Made by a program: the position numbers and the translations under genes. A stretch of 64,000 bases of DNA. It comes from Hydractinia symbiolongicarpus (lineage: Eukaryota > Cnidaria > Hydrozoa > Anthoathecata > Hydractiniidae). The DNA lies in contig NC_079881.1 of NCBI RefSeq assembly GCF_029227915.1, positions 124,001-188,000 of the forward strand. The letters are read 5' to 3'. Each line of letters starts with the position of its first letter. The first letter of the stretch is position 1. Positions 48,420 through 62,162 of the stretch are shown here, piece by piece. A model generated the notes under the pieces. That model saw only the letters and a program-made list of their open reading frames with translations. It ran no database searches and was not told where the DNA came from.

Positions 48420-49960
48420 AAAAATGAAAACATTTCTGGAAAATACAAGTCTCATGCGTTTTAGTGGTGAAAAAATAATTTAAAAAATCGTTCGGGAAAT
48501 GAGTTTACTCCCCGGGTACTTTCTTTGTGTACTTTTGACTATACAGGCCGAGTCCGGGATTTACGGGAAATCGCGGGTTTTTGTTTGCCGGCGATTAAAC
48601 CACTTTCACTAAGCGTCTCATCAAAAATAAAAAACATTCCCGAAAACTACAAGTCTCATGTGCTTTAGTGGTGAAAAGATAATTTAAAAAATCGTTCGGG
48701 AAATGAGTTTACTCCCTGGGTACTTCCTTTGTATACTTTTGGCTATACGGGCCGAGTCCGGGGTTTACGGAAAATGGCGGGTTTTCGTTTGCAGGCGATT
48801 AAACTCCTTTTATTCAGCGTCTCATCAAAAATGAAAACATTTTTGAAAACTACAAGTCTCATGCGTTTTAGTGGTGAAAAAATAATTTAAAAAATCGTTC
48901 GGGAAATGACTTTACTCCCTGGGTACTTTCGTTGTATACATTCGACTATACAAGCCAAGCCCGGGGTTTACGGGAAATGGCGGGTTTTCGTTTGCCGGCC
49001 ATTAAACCACTTTCATTAAGCGTCTCATCAAAAATGAAAACATTTCTGAAAACTACAAGTGTCATGCGTTTTAGTGAAGAAAAAATAATTTAAAAAATCT
49101 TTCGGGAAATGAATTTACTCCCTGGTTACCTTCTTTGTATACTTTTGACTATACGGGCCGAGTCCGGGATTTACGGGAAATCGCGGGTTTTCGTTTGCCG
49201 GCGATTAAACTTCTTTTATTCAGCGTCTCATCAGAAATAAAAACATTTTTGAAAACTACAAGTCTCATGCGTTTTAGTGGTGAAAAGATAATTTAAAAAA
49301 TCGTTTTGGAAATGAGTTTACTCACAGGGTACTTTCTTTGTATACATGCGACTATACAAGCCAAGCCCGGGATTTACGGGATATCGCGGGTCTTCGTTTG
49401 CCGGCGATTAAACTTCTTTTATTCAGCGTCTCATCAAAAATGAAAACATTTTTAAAAACTACAAGTCTCGTGGGCTTTAGTGGTGAAATAATAATTTAAA
49501 TAATCGTTCCGGAAATGAGTTTACTCCCTGGGTACTTTCTTTGTATACTTTTGACTATACGGGCCGAGTCGGGGATTTACGGGAAGTCGCGGGTTTTCGT
49601 TTGCCGGAGATTAAACTTCTTTTATTCAGCGTCTCATCAAAAATCAAAACATTTTTAAAAACTACAAGTCTCATGTGCTTTAGTGGTGAAAAAATAATTT
49701 AAAAAATCGTTCGGGAAATGAGTTTACTCCCTGGGTACTTCCTTTGTATACTTTTGTCTATACGGGCCGAGTCCGGGGTTTACGGCAAATGGCGGGTTTT
49801 CGTTTGCCGGCGATTAAACTCCTTTTATTCAGCGTCTCATCAAAAATGAAAACATTTTTGAAAACTACAAGTCTCATGCGTTTTAGTGGTGAAAAGATAA
49901 TTTAAAAAATCGTTTTGGAAATGAGTTTACTCACAGGGTACTTTCTTTGTATACATTCGA
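48420..49960 (+). repeat. Higher-order repeat 7, copy 2
   Basis: Tandem partner of the previous block, identical by eye over most of its length. It ends near 49960, where CGACTATACAAGCC replaces CGACTACACGGACC of copy 1. Its ACGGCAAATGG core variant first appears in copy 1 near 48157 and is frequent from here to the right end. Confidence 0.86.
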
Positions 49961-52082
49961 CTATACAAGCCAAGCCCGGGATTTACGGGAAATCGCGGGT
50001 TTTCGTTTGCCGGCGATTAAACTTCTTTTATTCAGCGTCTCATCAAAAATGAAAACATTTTTAAAAACTACAAGTCTCGTGGGCTTTAGTGGTGAAATAA
50101 TAATTTAAATAATCGTTCGGGAAATGAGTTTACTCCCTGGGTACTTTCTTTGTATACTTTTGACTATACGGGCCGAGTCCGGGGTTTACGGGAAATGGCG
50201 GGTCTTCGTTTGCCGGCGATTAAACTTCTTTTATTCAGCGTCTCATCAGAAATGAAAACATTTTTGAAAACTACAAGTCTCATGCGTTTTAGTGGTGAAA
50301 AAATAATTTAAAAAATCGTTTTGGAAATGAGTTTACTCCCTGGGTACTTTCTTTGTATACTTTTGACTATACGGGCCGAGTCGGGGATTTACGGGAAGTC
50401 GCGGGTTTTCGTTTGCCGGCGATTAAACTTCTTTTATTCAGCGTCTCATCAAAAATGAAAACATTTTTAAAAACTACAAGTCTCATGTGCTTTAGTGGTG
50501 AAAAAATAATTTAAAAAATCGTTCGGGAAATGAGTTTACTCCCTGGGTACTTCCTTTGTATACTTTCGGCTATACGGGCCGAGTCCGGGGTTTACGGCAA
50601 ATGGCGGGTTTTCGTTTGCCGGCGATTAAACTCCTTTTATTCAGCGTCTCATCAAAAATGAAAACATTTTTGAAAACTACAAGTCTCATGCGTTTTAGTG
50701 GTGAAAAGATAATTTAAAAAATCGTTTTGGAAATGAGTTTACTCACAGGGTACTTTCTTTGTATACATTCGACTATACAAGCCAAGCCCGGGATTTACGG
50801 GAAATCGCGGGTTTTCGTTTGCCGGCCATTAAATCACTTTCATTAAGCGTCTCATCAAAAATGAAAACATTTCTGAAAACTACAAGTGTCATGCGTTTTA
50901 GTGAAGAAAAAATAATTTAAAAAATCTTTCGAAAAATGAGTTTACTCCCTGGTTACCTTCTTTGTATACTTTTGACTATACGGGCCGAGTCCGGGATTTA
51001 CGGGAAATCGCGGGTTTTCGTTTGCCGGCGATTAAACTTCTTTTATTCAGCGTCTCATCAGAAATGAAAACATTTTTGAAAACTACAAGTCTCATGCGTT
51101 TTAGTGGTGAAAAGATAATTTAAAAAATCGTTTTGGAAATGAGTTTACTCACAGGGTACTTTCTTTGTATACATTCGACTATACAAGCCAAGCCCGGGAT
51201 TTACGGGAAATCGCGGGTTTTCGTTTGCCGGCGATTAAACTTCTTTTATTCAGCGTCTCATCAAAAATGAAAACATTTTTAAAAACTACAAGTCTCGTGG
51301 GCTTTAGTGGTGAAATAATAATTTAAATAATCGTTCGGGAAATGAGTTTACTCCCTGGGTACTTTCTTTGTATACTTTTGACTATACGGCCGAGTCCGGG
51401 GATTTACGGGAAGTCGTGGGTTTTCGTTTGCCGGCGATTAAACTTCTTTTATTCAGCGTCTCATCAAAAATGAAAACATTTTTAAAAACTACAAGTCTCA
51501 TGTGCTTTAGTGGTGAAAAAATAATTTAAAAAATCGTTCGGGAAATGAGTTTACTCCCTGGGTACTTCCTTTGTATACTTTTTGGCTATACGGGCCGAGT
51601 CCGGGGTTTACGGCAAATGGCGGGTTTTCGTTTGCCGGCGATTAAACTCCTTTTATTCAGCGTCTCATCAAAAATGAAAACATTTTTAAAAACTACAAGT
51701 CTCATGTGCTTTAGTGGTGAAAAAATAATTTAAAAAATCGTTCGGGAAATGAGTTTACTCCCTGGGTACTTTCTTTGTATACTTTCGGCTATACGGGCCG
51801 AGTCCGGGGTTTACGGCAAATGGCGGGTTTTCGTTTGCCGGCGATTAAACTCCTTTTATTCAGCGTCTCATCAAAAATGAAAACATTTTTGAAAACTACA
51901 AGTCTCATGCGTTTTAGTGGTGAAAAGATAATTTAAAAAATCGTTTTGGAAATGAGTTTACTCACAGGGTACTTTCTTTGTATACATTCGACTGCACGGG
52001 CCAAGCCCGGGATTTACGGGAAATCGCGGAACTTCGTTTGCCGGCGATTAAACCACTTTCACTAAGCATCTCATCAAAAATG
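49961..52082 (+). repeat. Satellite monomers between higher-order repeats 7 and 8
   Basis: About ten monomers in an A, A, A, B order that resembles the later 1,827-bp repeat. Adjacent units near 51500-51905 both start TGTGCTTTAGTGG and share ACGGCAAATGG, a probable single-monomer duplication; one has an extra T (ACTTTTTGGC) and its neighbour reads ACTTTCGGC. Nothing but satellite was seen. Confidence 0.7.
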
Positions 52083-53300
52083 AAAACATTTCTTAAGACT
52101 ACAAGTCTCATGCGTTTTAGTGGTGAAAAAATATTTTAAAAAATCGTTCGGGAAATGAGTTTACTCCCTGGGTACCTTCTTTTTATACTTTTGACTATAC
52201 GGGCCGAATCCGGGATTTACGGGAAATCGCGGGTTTTCGTTTGCCAGCGATTAAACTTCTTTTATTCAGCGTCTCATCAAAAATGAAAACATTTTTGAAT
52301 ACTACAAGTCTCATGCGTTTTAGTGGTGAAAAAATAATTTAAAAAATCGTTCGGGAAATGGGTTTACTCCCTTGGTACTTTCTTTGTGTACTTTTGACTA
52401 TACGGGCCGAGTCCAGGATTTACGGGAAATCGCGGGTTTTCGTTTGCCAGCGGTTAAACCACTTTCACTAAGCGTCTCATCAAAAATGAAAACATTTCTG
52501 AAAACTACAAGTCTCATGCGTTTTAGTGGTTAAAAAATAATTTAAAAAATCGTTCGGGAAATGACTTTACTCCCTGGGTACTTTCGTTGTATACCTTTGA
52601 CTATACGGGCCGAGTCCGGGGTTTACGGGAAATGGCGGGTTTTCGTTTGCCGGCGATTAAACTTCTTTTATTCAGCGTCTCATCAAAAATGAAAACATTT
52701 CTTAAGACTACAAGTCTCATGCGTTTTAGTGGTGAAAAAATATTTTAAAAAATCGTTCGGGAAATGAGTTTACTCCCTGGGTACCTTCTTTTTATACTTT
52801 TGACTATACGGGCCGAATCCGGGATTTACGGGAAATCGCGGGTTTTCGTTTGCCAGCGATTAAACTTCTTTTATTCAGCGTCTCATCAAAAATGAAAACA
52901 TTTTTGAATACTACAAGTCTCATGCGTTTTAGTGGTGAAAAAATAATTTAAAAAATCGTTCGGGAAATGGGTTTACTCCCTTGGTACTTTCTTTGTGTAC
53001 TTTTGACTATACGGGCCGAGTCCAGGATTTACGGGAAATCGCGGGTTTTCGTTTGCCAGCGGTTAAACCACTTTCACTAAGCGTCTCATCAAAAATGAAA
53101 ACATTTCTGAAAACTACAAGTCTCATGCGTTTTAGTGGTTAAAAAATAATTTAAAAAATCGTTCGGGAAATGACTTTACTCCCTGGGTACTTTCGTTGTA
53201 TACCTTTGACTATACGGGCCGAGTCCGGGGTTTACGGGAAATGGCGGGTTTTCGTTTGCCGGCGATTAAACTTCTTTTATTCAGCGTCTCATCAAAAATG
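52083..53300 (+). repeat. Higher-order repeat 8, two copies of 609 bp (3 monomers)
   Basis: CTTAAGACTACAAG is at 52092 and 52701, exactly 609 bp apart. Each copy also holds GTGGTGAAAAAATATTTT, GTTTGCCAGCGATT, AAATGGGTTTACTCCCTTGG and GTGGTTAAAAAATAATTT. The copies look identical by eye. Confidence 0.87.
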
Positions 53301-54299
53301 AAAACATTTTTGAAAACTACAAGTCTCATGCGTTTTAGTGGTGAAAAGATAATTTAAAAAATCGTTTTGGAAATGAGTTTACTCACAGGGTACTTTCTTT
53401 GTATACATTCGACTATACAAGCCAAGCCGGGGATTTACGGGAAATCGCGGGTTTTCGTTTGCCGGCCATTAAACCACTTTCATTAAGCGTCTCATCAAAA
53501 ATGAAAACATTTCTGAAAACTACAAGTGTCATGCGTTTTAGTGAAGAAAAAATAATTTAAAAAATCTTTCGGGAAATGAGTTTACTCCCTGGTTACCTTC
53601 TTTGTATACTTTTGACTATACGAGCCGAGTCCGGGATTTACGGGAAATCGCGGGTTTTCGTTTGCCGGCGATTAAACTTCTTTTATTCAGCGTCTCATCA
53701 GAAATGAAAACATTTTTGAAAACTACAAGTCTCATGCGTTTTAGTGGTGAAAAGATAATTTAAAAAATCGTTTTGGAAATGAGTTTACTCACAGGGTACT
53801 TTCTTTGTATACATTCGACTATACAAGCCAAGCCCGGGATTTACGGGAAATCGCGGGTTTTCGTTTGCCGGCGATTAAACTTCTTTTATTCAGTGTCTCA
53901 TCAAAAATGAAAACATTTTTAAAAACTACAAGTCTCATGTGCTTTAGTGGTGAAAAAATAATTTAAAAAATCGTTCGGGAAATGAGTTTACTCCCTGGGT
54001 ACTTTCTTTGTATACTTTTGACTATACGGGCCGAGTCCGGGGTTTACGGGAAATGGCGGATTTTCGTTTGCAGGCGATTATTCAGCGTCTCATCAAAATG
54101 AAAACATTTTTGAAAACTACAAGTCTCATGCGTTTTAGTGGTGAAAAGATAATTTAAAAAATCGTTTTGGAAATGAGTTTACTCACAGGGTACTTTCTTT
54201 GTATACATTCGACTACACGGGCCAAGCTTGGGATTTACGGGAAATCGCGGAACTTCGTTTGCCGGCGATTAAACCACTTTCACTAAGCATCTCATCAAA
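53301..54299 (+). repeat. Satellite monomers including one with a 12-bp loss
   Basis: About five monomers. One, around 54061-54100, is short: GATTATTCAG replaces GATTAAACTTCTTTTATTCAG (11 bp lost, flanked by ATT on both sides) and an A is missing in CATCAAAATG. No non-satellite DNA was found. Confidence 0.75.
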
Positions 54300-56126
54300 A
54301 ATGAAAACATTTCTGAAAACTACAAGTCTCATGCGTTTTAGTGGTGAAAAGATAATTTAAAAAATCGTTTTGGAAATGAGTTTACTCACAGGGTACTTTC
54401 TTTGTATACATTCGACTATACAAGCCAAGCCCGGGATTTACGGGAAATCGCGGGTTTTCGTTTGCCGGCGATTAAACTTCTTTTATTCAGCGTCTCATCA
54501 AAAATGAAAACATTTTAAAAACTACAAGTCTCGTGGGCTTTAGTGGTGAAATAATAATTTAAATAATCGTTCGGGAAATGAGTTTACTCCCTGGGTACTT
54601 TCTTTGTATACTTTTGACTATACGGGCCGAGTCCGGGGTTTACGGGAAATGGCGGGTTTTCGTTTGCCGGCGATTAAACTTCTTTTATTCAGCGTCTCAT
54701 CAGAAATGAAAACATTTTTGAAAACTACAAGTCTCATGCGTTTTAGTGGTGAAAAAATAATTTAAAAAATCGTTTTGGAAATGAGTTTACTCCCTGGGTA
54801 CTTTCTTTGTATACTTTTGACTATACGGGCCGAGTCGGGGATTTACGGGAAGTCGCGGGTTTTCGTTTGCCGGCGATTAAACTTCTTTTATTCAGCGTCT
54901 CATCAAAAATGAAAACATTTTTAAAAACTACAAGTCTCATGTGCTTTAGTGGTGAAAAAATAATTTAAAAAATCGTTCGGGAAATGAGTTTACTCCCTGG
55001 GTACTTCCTTTGTATACTTTTGGCTATACGGGCCGAGTCCGGGGTTTACGGCAAATGGCGGGTTTTCGTTTGCCGGCGATTAAACTCCTTTTATTCAGCG
55101 TCTCATCAAAAATGAAAACATTTTTAAAAACTACAAGTCTCATGCGTTTTAGTGGTGAAAAGATAATTTAAAAAATCGTTCGGGAAATGAGTTTACTCCC
55201 TGGGTACTTCCTTTGTATACTTTCGGCTATACGGGCCGAGTCCGGGGTTTACGGCAAATGGCGGGTTTTCGTTTGCCGGCGATTAAACTCCTTTTATTCA
55301 GCGTCTCATCAAAAATGAAAACATTTTTGAAAACTACAAGTCTCATGCGTTTTAGTGGTGAAAAGATAATTTAAAAAATCGTTTTGGAAATGAGTTTACT
55401 CACAGGGTACTTTCTTTGTATACATTCGACTACACGGGCCAAGCCCGGGATTTACGGGAAATCGCGGAACTTCGTTTGCCGGCGATTAAACCACTTTCAC
55501 TAAGCATCTCATCAAAAATGAAAACATTTCTGAAGACTACAAGTCTCATGCGTTTTAGTGGTGAAAATATAATTTAAAAAATCGTTCGGGAAATGAGTTT
55601 ACTCCCTGGGTACCTTCTTTTTATACTTTTGACTATACGGGCCGAATCCGGGATTTACGGGAAATCGCGGGTTTTCGTTTGCCGGCGATTAAACTTCTTT
55701 TATTCAGCGTCTCATCAAAAATGAAAACATTTTTGAATACTACAAGTCTCATGCGCTTTAGTGGTGAAACAATAATTTAAAAAATCGTTCGGGAAATGAG
55801 TTTACTCCCTGGGTACTTTCTTTGTGTACTTTTGACTATACGGGCCGAGTCCAGGATTTACGGGAAATCGCGGGTTTTCGTTTGCCAGCGATTAAACCAC
55901 TTTCACTAAGCGTCTCATCAAAAATGAAAACATTTCTGAAAACTACAAGTCTCATGCGTTTTAGTGGTGAAAAAATAATTTAAAAAATCGTTCGGGAAAT
56001 GACTTTACTCCCTGGGTACTTTCGTTGTATACCTTTGACTATACGGGCCGAGTCCGGGGTTTACGGGAAATGGCGGGTTTTCGTTTGCCGGCGATTAAAC
56101 CACTTTCACTAAGCATCTCATCAAAA
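54300..56126 (+). repeat. Higher-order repeat 9, copy 1 (1,827 bp = 9 monomers)
   Basis: Marks TGAAGACTAC at 55531 and 57358, the AAATAATCG head unit at 54543 and 56370, and GAAATGACTTT with TTTCGTTGTATACC heads at 55964 and 57791 are all 1,827 bp apart. The unit contains the CATTTTAAAAACTAC 1-bp loss near 54510, which the next copy lacks. Confidence 0.83.
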
Positions 56127-57952
56127 ATGAAAACATTTCTGAAAACTACAAGTCTCATGCGTTTTAGTGGTGAAAAGATAATTTAAAAAATCGTTTTGGA
56201 AATGAGTTTACTCACAGGGTACTTTCTTTGTATACATTCGACTATACAAGCCAAGCCCGGGATTTACGGGAAATCGCGGGTTTTCGTTTGCCGGCGATTA
56301 AACTTCTTTTATTCAGCGTCTCATCAAAAATGAAAACATTTTTAAAAACTACAAGTCTCGTGGGCTTTAGTGGTGAAATAATAATTTAAATAATCGTTCG
56401 GGAAATGAGTTTACTCCCTGGGTACTTTCTTTGTATACTTTTGACTATACGGGCCGAGTCCGGGGTTTACGGGAAATGGCGGGTTTTCGTTTGCCGGCGA
56501 TTAAACTTCTTTTATTCAGCGTCTCATCAGAAATGAAAACATTTTTGAAAACTACAAGTCTCATGCGTTTTAGTGGTGAAAAAATAATTTAAAAAATCGT
56601 TTTGGAAATGAGTTTACTCCCTGGGTACTTTCTTTGTATACTTTTGACTATACGGGCCGAGTCGGGGATTTACGGGAAGTCGCGGGTTTTCGTTTGCCGG
56701 CGATTAAACTACTTTTATTCAGCGTCTCATCAAAAATGAAAACATTTTTAAAAACTACAAGTCTCATGTGCTTTAGTGGTGAAAAAATAATATAAAAAAT
56801 TGTTCGGGAAATGAGTTTACTCCCTGGGTACTTCCTTTGTATACTTTTGGCTATACGGGCCGAGTCCGGGGTTTACGGCAAATGGCGGGTTTTCGTTTGC
56901 CGGCGATTAAACTCCTTTTATTCAGCGTCTCATCAAAAATGAAAACATTTTTGAAAACTACAAGTCTCATGCGTTTTAGTGGTGAAAAGATAATTTAAAA
57001 AATCGTTCGGGAAATGAGTTTACTCCCTGGGTACTTCCTTTGTATACTTTCGGCTATACGGGCCGAGTGCGGGGTTTACGGCAAATGGCGGGTTTTCGTT
57101 TGCCGGCGATTAAACTCCTTTTATTCAGCGTCTCATCAAAAATGAAAACATTTTTGAAAACTACAAGTCTCATGCGTTTTAGTGGTGAAAAGATAATTTA
57201 AAAAATCGTTTTGGAAATGAGTTTACTCACAGGGTACTGTCTTTGTATACATTCGACTACACGGGCCAAGCCCGGGATTTACGGGAAATCGCGGAACTTC
57301 GTTTGCCGGCGATTAAACCACTTTCACTAAGCATCTCATCAAAAATGAAAACATTTCTGAAGACTACAAGTCTCATGCGTTTTAGTGGTGAAAAAATAAT
57401 TTAAAAAATCGTTCGGGAAATGAGTTTACTCCCTGGGTACCTTCTTTTTATACTTTTGACTATACGGGCCGAATCCGGGATTTACGGGAAATCGCGGGTT
57501 TTCGTTTGCCGGCGATTAAACTTCTTTTATTCAGCGTCTCATCAAAAATGAAAACATTTTTGAATACTACAAGTCTCATGCGCTTTAGTGGTGAAAAAAT
57601 AATTTAAAAAATCGTTCGGGAAATGAGTTTACTCCCTGGGTACTCTCTTTGTGTACTTTTGACTATACGGGCCGAGTCCAGGATTTACGGGAAATCGCGG
57701 GTTTTCGTTTGCCAGCGATTAAACCACTTTCACTAAGCGTCTCATCAAAAATGAAAACATTTCTGAAAACTACAAGTCTCGTGCGTTTTAGTGGTGAAAA
57801 AATAATTTAAAAAATCGTTCGGGAAATGACTTTACTCCCTGGGTACTTTCGTTGTATACCTTTGACTATACGGGCCGAGTCCGGGGTTTACGGGAAATGG
57901 CGGGTTTTCGTTTGCCGGCGATTAAACCACTTTCACTAAGCATCTCATCAAA
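56127..57952 (+). repeat. Higher-order repeat 9, copy 2
   Basis: Tandem partner of copy 1 at 1,827 bp with scattered substitutions (GGGTACTGTC near 57233, GAGTGCGGGG near 57064, AATAATATAAAAAATTG near 56788). The next copy follows at 1,624 bp, one monomer less. Confidence 0.82.
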
Positions 57953-59576
57953 AATGAAAACATTTTTAAAAACTACAAGTCTCGTGGGCTTTAGTGCTGA
58001 AATAATAATTTAAATAATCGTTCGGGAAATGAGTTTACTCCCTGGGTACTTTCTTTGTATACTTTTGACTATACGGGCCGAGTCCGGGGTTTACGGGAAA
58101 TGGCGGGTTTTCGTTTGCCGGCGATTAAACTTCTTTTATTCAGCGTCTCATCAGAAATGAAAACATTTTTGAAAACTACAAGTCTCATGCGTTTTAGTGG
58201 TGAAAAAATAATTTAAAAAATCGTTTTGGAAATGAGTTTACTCCCTGGGTACTTTCTTTGTATACTTTTGACTATACGGGCCGAGTCGGGGATTTACGGG
58301 AAGTCGCGGGTTTTCGTTTGCCGGCGATTAAACTTCTTTTATTCAGCGTCTCATCAAAAATGAAAACATTTTTAAAAACTACAAGTTTCATGTGCTTTAG
58401 TGGTGAAAAAATAATTTAAAAAATCGTTCGGGAAATGAGTTTACTCCCTGGGTACTTCCTTTGTATACTTTTGGCTATACGGGCCGAGTCCGGAGTTTAC
58501 GGCAAATGGCGGGTTTTCGTTTGCCGGCGATTAAACTCCTTTTATTCAGCGTCTCATCAAAAATGAAAACATTTTTGAAAACTACAAGTCTCATGCGTTT
58601 TAGTGGTGAAAAGATATTTTAAAAAATCGTTCGGGAAATGAGTTTACTCCCTGGGTACTTCCTTTGTATACTTTCAGCTATACGGGCCGAGTCCGGGGTT
58701 TACGGCAAATGGCGGGTTTTCGTTTGCCGGCGATTAAACTCCTTTTATTCAGCGTCTCATCAAAAATGAAAACATTTTTGAAAACTACAAGTCTCATGCG
58801 TTTTAGTGGTGAAAAGATAATTTAAAAAATCGTTTTGGAAATGAGTTTACTCACAGGGTACTTTCTTTGTATACATTCGACTACACGGGCCAAGCCCGGG
58901 ATTTACGGGAAATCGCGGAACTTCGTTTGCCGGCGATTAAACCACTTTCACTAAGCATCTCATCAAAAATGAAAACATTTCTGAAGACTACAAGTCTTAT
59001 GCGTTTTAGTGGTGAAAAAATAATTTAAAAAATCGTTCGGGAAATGAGTTTACTCCCTGGGTACCTTCTTTTTATACTTTTGACTATACGGGCCGAATCC
59101 GGGATTTACGGGAAATCGCGGGTTTTCGTTTGCCAGCGATTAAACTTCTTTTATTCAGCGTCTCATCAAAAATGAAAACATTTTTGAATACTACAAGTCT
59201 CATGCGCTTTAGTGGTGAAAAAATAATTTAAAAAATCGTTTGGGAAATGAGTTTACTCCCTGGGTACTTTCTTTGTGTACTTTTGACTATACGGGCCGAG
59301 TCCAGGATTTACGGGAAATCGCGGGTTTTCGTTTGCCAGCGATTAAACCACTTTCACTAAGCGTCTCATCAAAAATGCAAACATTTCTGAAAACTACAAG
59401 TCTCATGCGTTTTAGTGGTGAAAAAATAATTTAAAAAATCGTTCGGGAAATGACTTTACTCCCTGGGTACTTTCGTTGTATACCTTTGACTATACGGGCC
59501 GAGTCCGGGGTTTACGGGAAATGGCGGGTTTTCGTTTGCCGGCGATTAAACTTCTTTTATTCAGCGTCTCATCAAA
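57953..59576 (+). repeat. Higher-order repeat 9, copy 3 (1,624-bp spacing, 8 monomers)
   Basis: The AAATAATCG head unit at 57994 is 1,624 bp from its partner at 56370, TGAAGA at 58982 is 1,624 bp from 57358, and the GAAATGACTTT head at 59415 is 1,624 bp from 57791. One B-class monomer present near 56168-56370 in copy 2 is missing here. Confidence 0.8.
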
Positions 59577-60335
59577 AATGAAAACATTTTTGAAAACTAC
59601 AAGTCTCATGCGTTTTAGTGGTGAAAAGATAATTTAAAAAATCGTTTTGGAAATGAGTTTACTCACAGGGTACTTTCTTTGTATACATTCGACTATACAA
59701 GCCAAGCCCGGGATTTACGGGAAATCGCGGGTTTTCGTTTGCCGGCCATTAAACCACTTTCATTAAGCGTCTTATCAAAAATGAAAACATTTCTAAAAAC
59801 TACAAGTGTCATGCGTTTTAGTGAAGAAAAAATAATTTAAAAAATCTTTCGGGAAATGAGTTTACTCCCTGGTTACCTTCTTTGTATACTTTTGACTATA
59901 CGGGCCGAGTCCGGGATTTACGGGAAATCGCGGGTTTTCGTTTGCCGGCGATTAAACTACTTTTATTCAGCGTCTCATCAGAAATGAAAACATTTTTGAA
60001 AACTACAAGTCTCATGCGTTTTAGTGGTGAAAAGATAATTTAAAAAATCGTTTTGGAAATGAGTTTACTCACAGGGTACTTTCTTTATATACATTCGACT
60101 ACACGGGTCAAGCCCGGGATTTACGGGAAATCGCGGAACTTCGTTTGCCGGCGATTAAACCACTTTCACTAAGCATCTCATCAAAAATGAAAACATTTCT
60201 GAAAACTACAAGTCTCATGTGCTTTAGTGGTGAAAAAATAATTTAAAAAATCGTTCGGGAAATGAGTTTACTCCCTGGGTACTTCCTTTGTATACTTTTG
60301 GCTATACGGGCCGAGTCCGGGGTTTACGGCAAATG
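59220..60335 (+). repeat. 1,827-bp spaced repeat, left partner
   Basis: This block matches 61047-62162. Shared marks are CGTTTGGGAAATGAG, AAAATGCAAAC, AAACTACTTTTATTCAG and CACGGGTCAAGCCC. The last three are rare or absent elsewhere, which makes the pairing secure. Confidence 0.83.
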
Positions 60336-61046
60336 GCGGGTTTTCGTTTGCCGGCGATTAAACTCCTTTTATTCAGCGTCTCATCAAAAATGAAAACATT
60401 TTTGAAAACTACAAGCCTCATGCGTTTTAGTGGTGAAAAGATAATTTAAAAAATCGTTTTGGAAATGAGTTTACTCACAGGGTACTTTCTTTGTATACAT
60501 TCGACTACACGGGCCAAGTCCGGTATTTACGGGAATTCGCGGAACTTCGTTTGCCGGCGATTAAACCACTTTCACTAGGCATCTCATCAAAAATGAAAAC
60601 ATTTCTGAAGACTACAAGTCTCATGCGTTTTAGTGGTGAAAAAATAATTTAAAAAATCGTTCGGGAAATGAGTTTACTCCCTGGGTACCTTCTTTTTATA
60701 CTTTTGACTATACGGGCCGAATCCGGGATTTACGGGAAATCGCGGGTTTTCGTTTGCCGGCGATTAAACTTCTTTTATTCAGCGTCTCATCAAAAATGAA
60801 AACATTTTTGAATACTACAAGTCTCATGCGTTTTAGTGGTGAAAAAATAATTTAAAAAATCGTTCGGGAAATGAGTTTACTCCCTGGGTACTTTCTTTGT
60901 GTACTTTTGACTATACGGGCCGAGTCCAGGATTTTCGGGAAATCGCGGGTTTTCGTTTGCCAGCGATTAAACCACTTTCACTAAGCGTCTCATCAAAACT
61001 GAAAACATTTCTGAAAACTACAAGTCTCATGCGCTTTAGTGGTGAA

Positions 61047-62162
61047 AAAATAATTTAAAAAATCGTTTGGGAAATGAGTTTACTCCCTGGGTACTTTCTT
61101 TGTGTACTTTTGACTATACGGGCCGAGTCCAGGATTTACGGGAAATCGCGGGTTTTCGTTTGCCAGCGATTAAACCACTTTCACTAAGCGTCTCATCAAA
61201 AATGCAAACATTTCTGAAAACTACAAGTCTCATGCGTTTTAGTGGTGAAAAAATAATTTAAAAAATCGTTCGGGAAATGACTTTACTCCCTGGGTACTTT
61301 CGTTGTATACCTTTGACTATACGGGCCGAGTCCGGGGTTTACGGGAAATGGCGGGTTTTCGTTTGCCGGCGATTAAACTTCTTTTATTCAGCGTCTCATC
61401 AAAAATGAAAACATTTTTGAAAACTACAAGTCTCATGCGTTTTAGTGGTGAAAAGATAATTTAAAAAATCGTTTTGGAAATGAGTTTACTCACAGGGTAC
61501 TTTCTTTGTATACATTCGACTATACAAGCCAAGCCCGGGATTTACGGGAAATCGCGGGTTTTCGTTTGCCGGCCATTAAACCACTTTTATTAAGCGTCTT
61601 ATCAAAAATGAAAACATTTCTAAAAACTACAAGTGTCATGCGTTTTAGTGAAGAAAAAATAATTTAAAAAATCTTTCAGGAAATTAGTTTACTCCCTGGT
61701 TACCTTCTTTGTATACTTTTGACTATACGGGCCGAGTCCGGGATTTACGGGAAATCGCGGGTTTTCGTTTGCCGGCGATTAAACTACTTTTATTCAGCGT
61801 CTCATCAGAAATGAAAACATTTTTGAAAACTACAAGTCTCATGCGTTTTAGTGGTGAAAAGATAATTTAAAAAATCGTTTTGGAAATGAGTTTACTCACA
61901 GGGTACTTTCTTTGTATACATTCGACTACACGGGTCAAGCCCGGGATTTACGGGAAATCGCGGAACTTCGTTTGCCGGCGATTAAACCACTTTCACTAAG
62001 CATCTCATCAAAAATGAAAACATTTCTGAAAACTACAAGTCTCATGTGCTTTAGTGGTGAAAAAATAATTTAAAAAATCGTTCGGGAAATGAGTTTACTC
62101 CCTGGGTACTTCCTTTGTATACTTTTGGCTATACGGGCCGAGTCCGGGGTTTACGGCAAATC
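61047..62162 (+). repeat. 1,827-bp spaced repeat, right partner
   Basis: Partner of 59220-60335. Between the two, the TGAAGA marks at 58982 and 60606 are only 1,624 bp apart, so one extra monomer, with CCAGGATTTTCGGG, has been added at about 60830-61030. The match ends near 62160, where CAAATCGCGGG replaces CAAATGGCGGG. Confidence 0.82.

Noticed and set aside
9187-61261. Open reading frames of 62-102 codons on both strands as possible genes
   Set aside because: All are translations of the satellite monomer in different frames and repeat the same peptide with small changes. Monomer length is not a multiple of three, most forward frames end at the TAA in the ATAATTTAA head, and reverse frames simply read the complement of the same unit. 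There is no codon bias, consistent start signal or domain.
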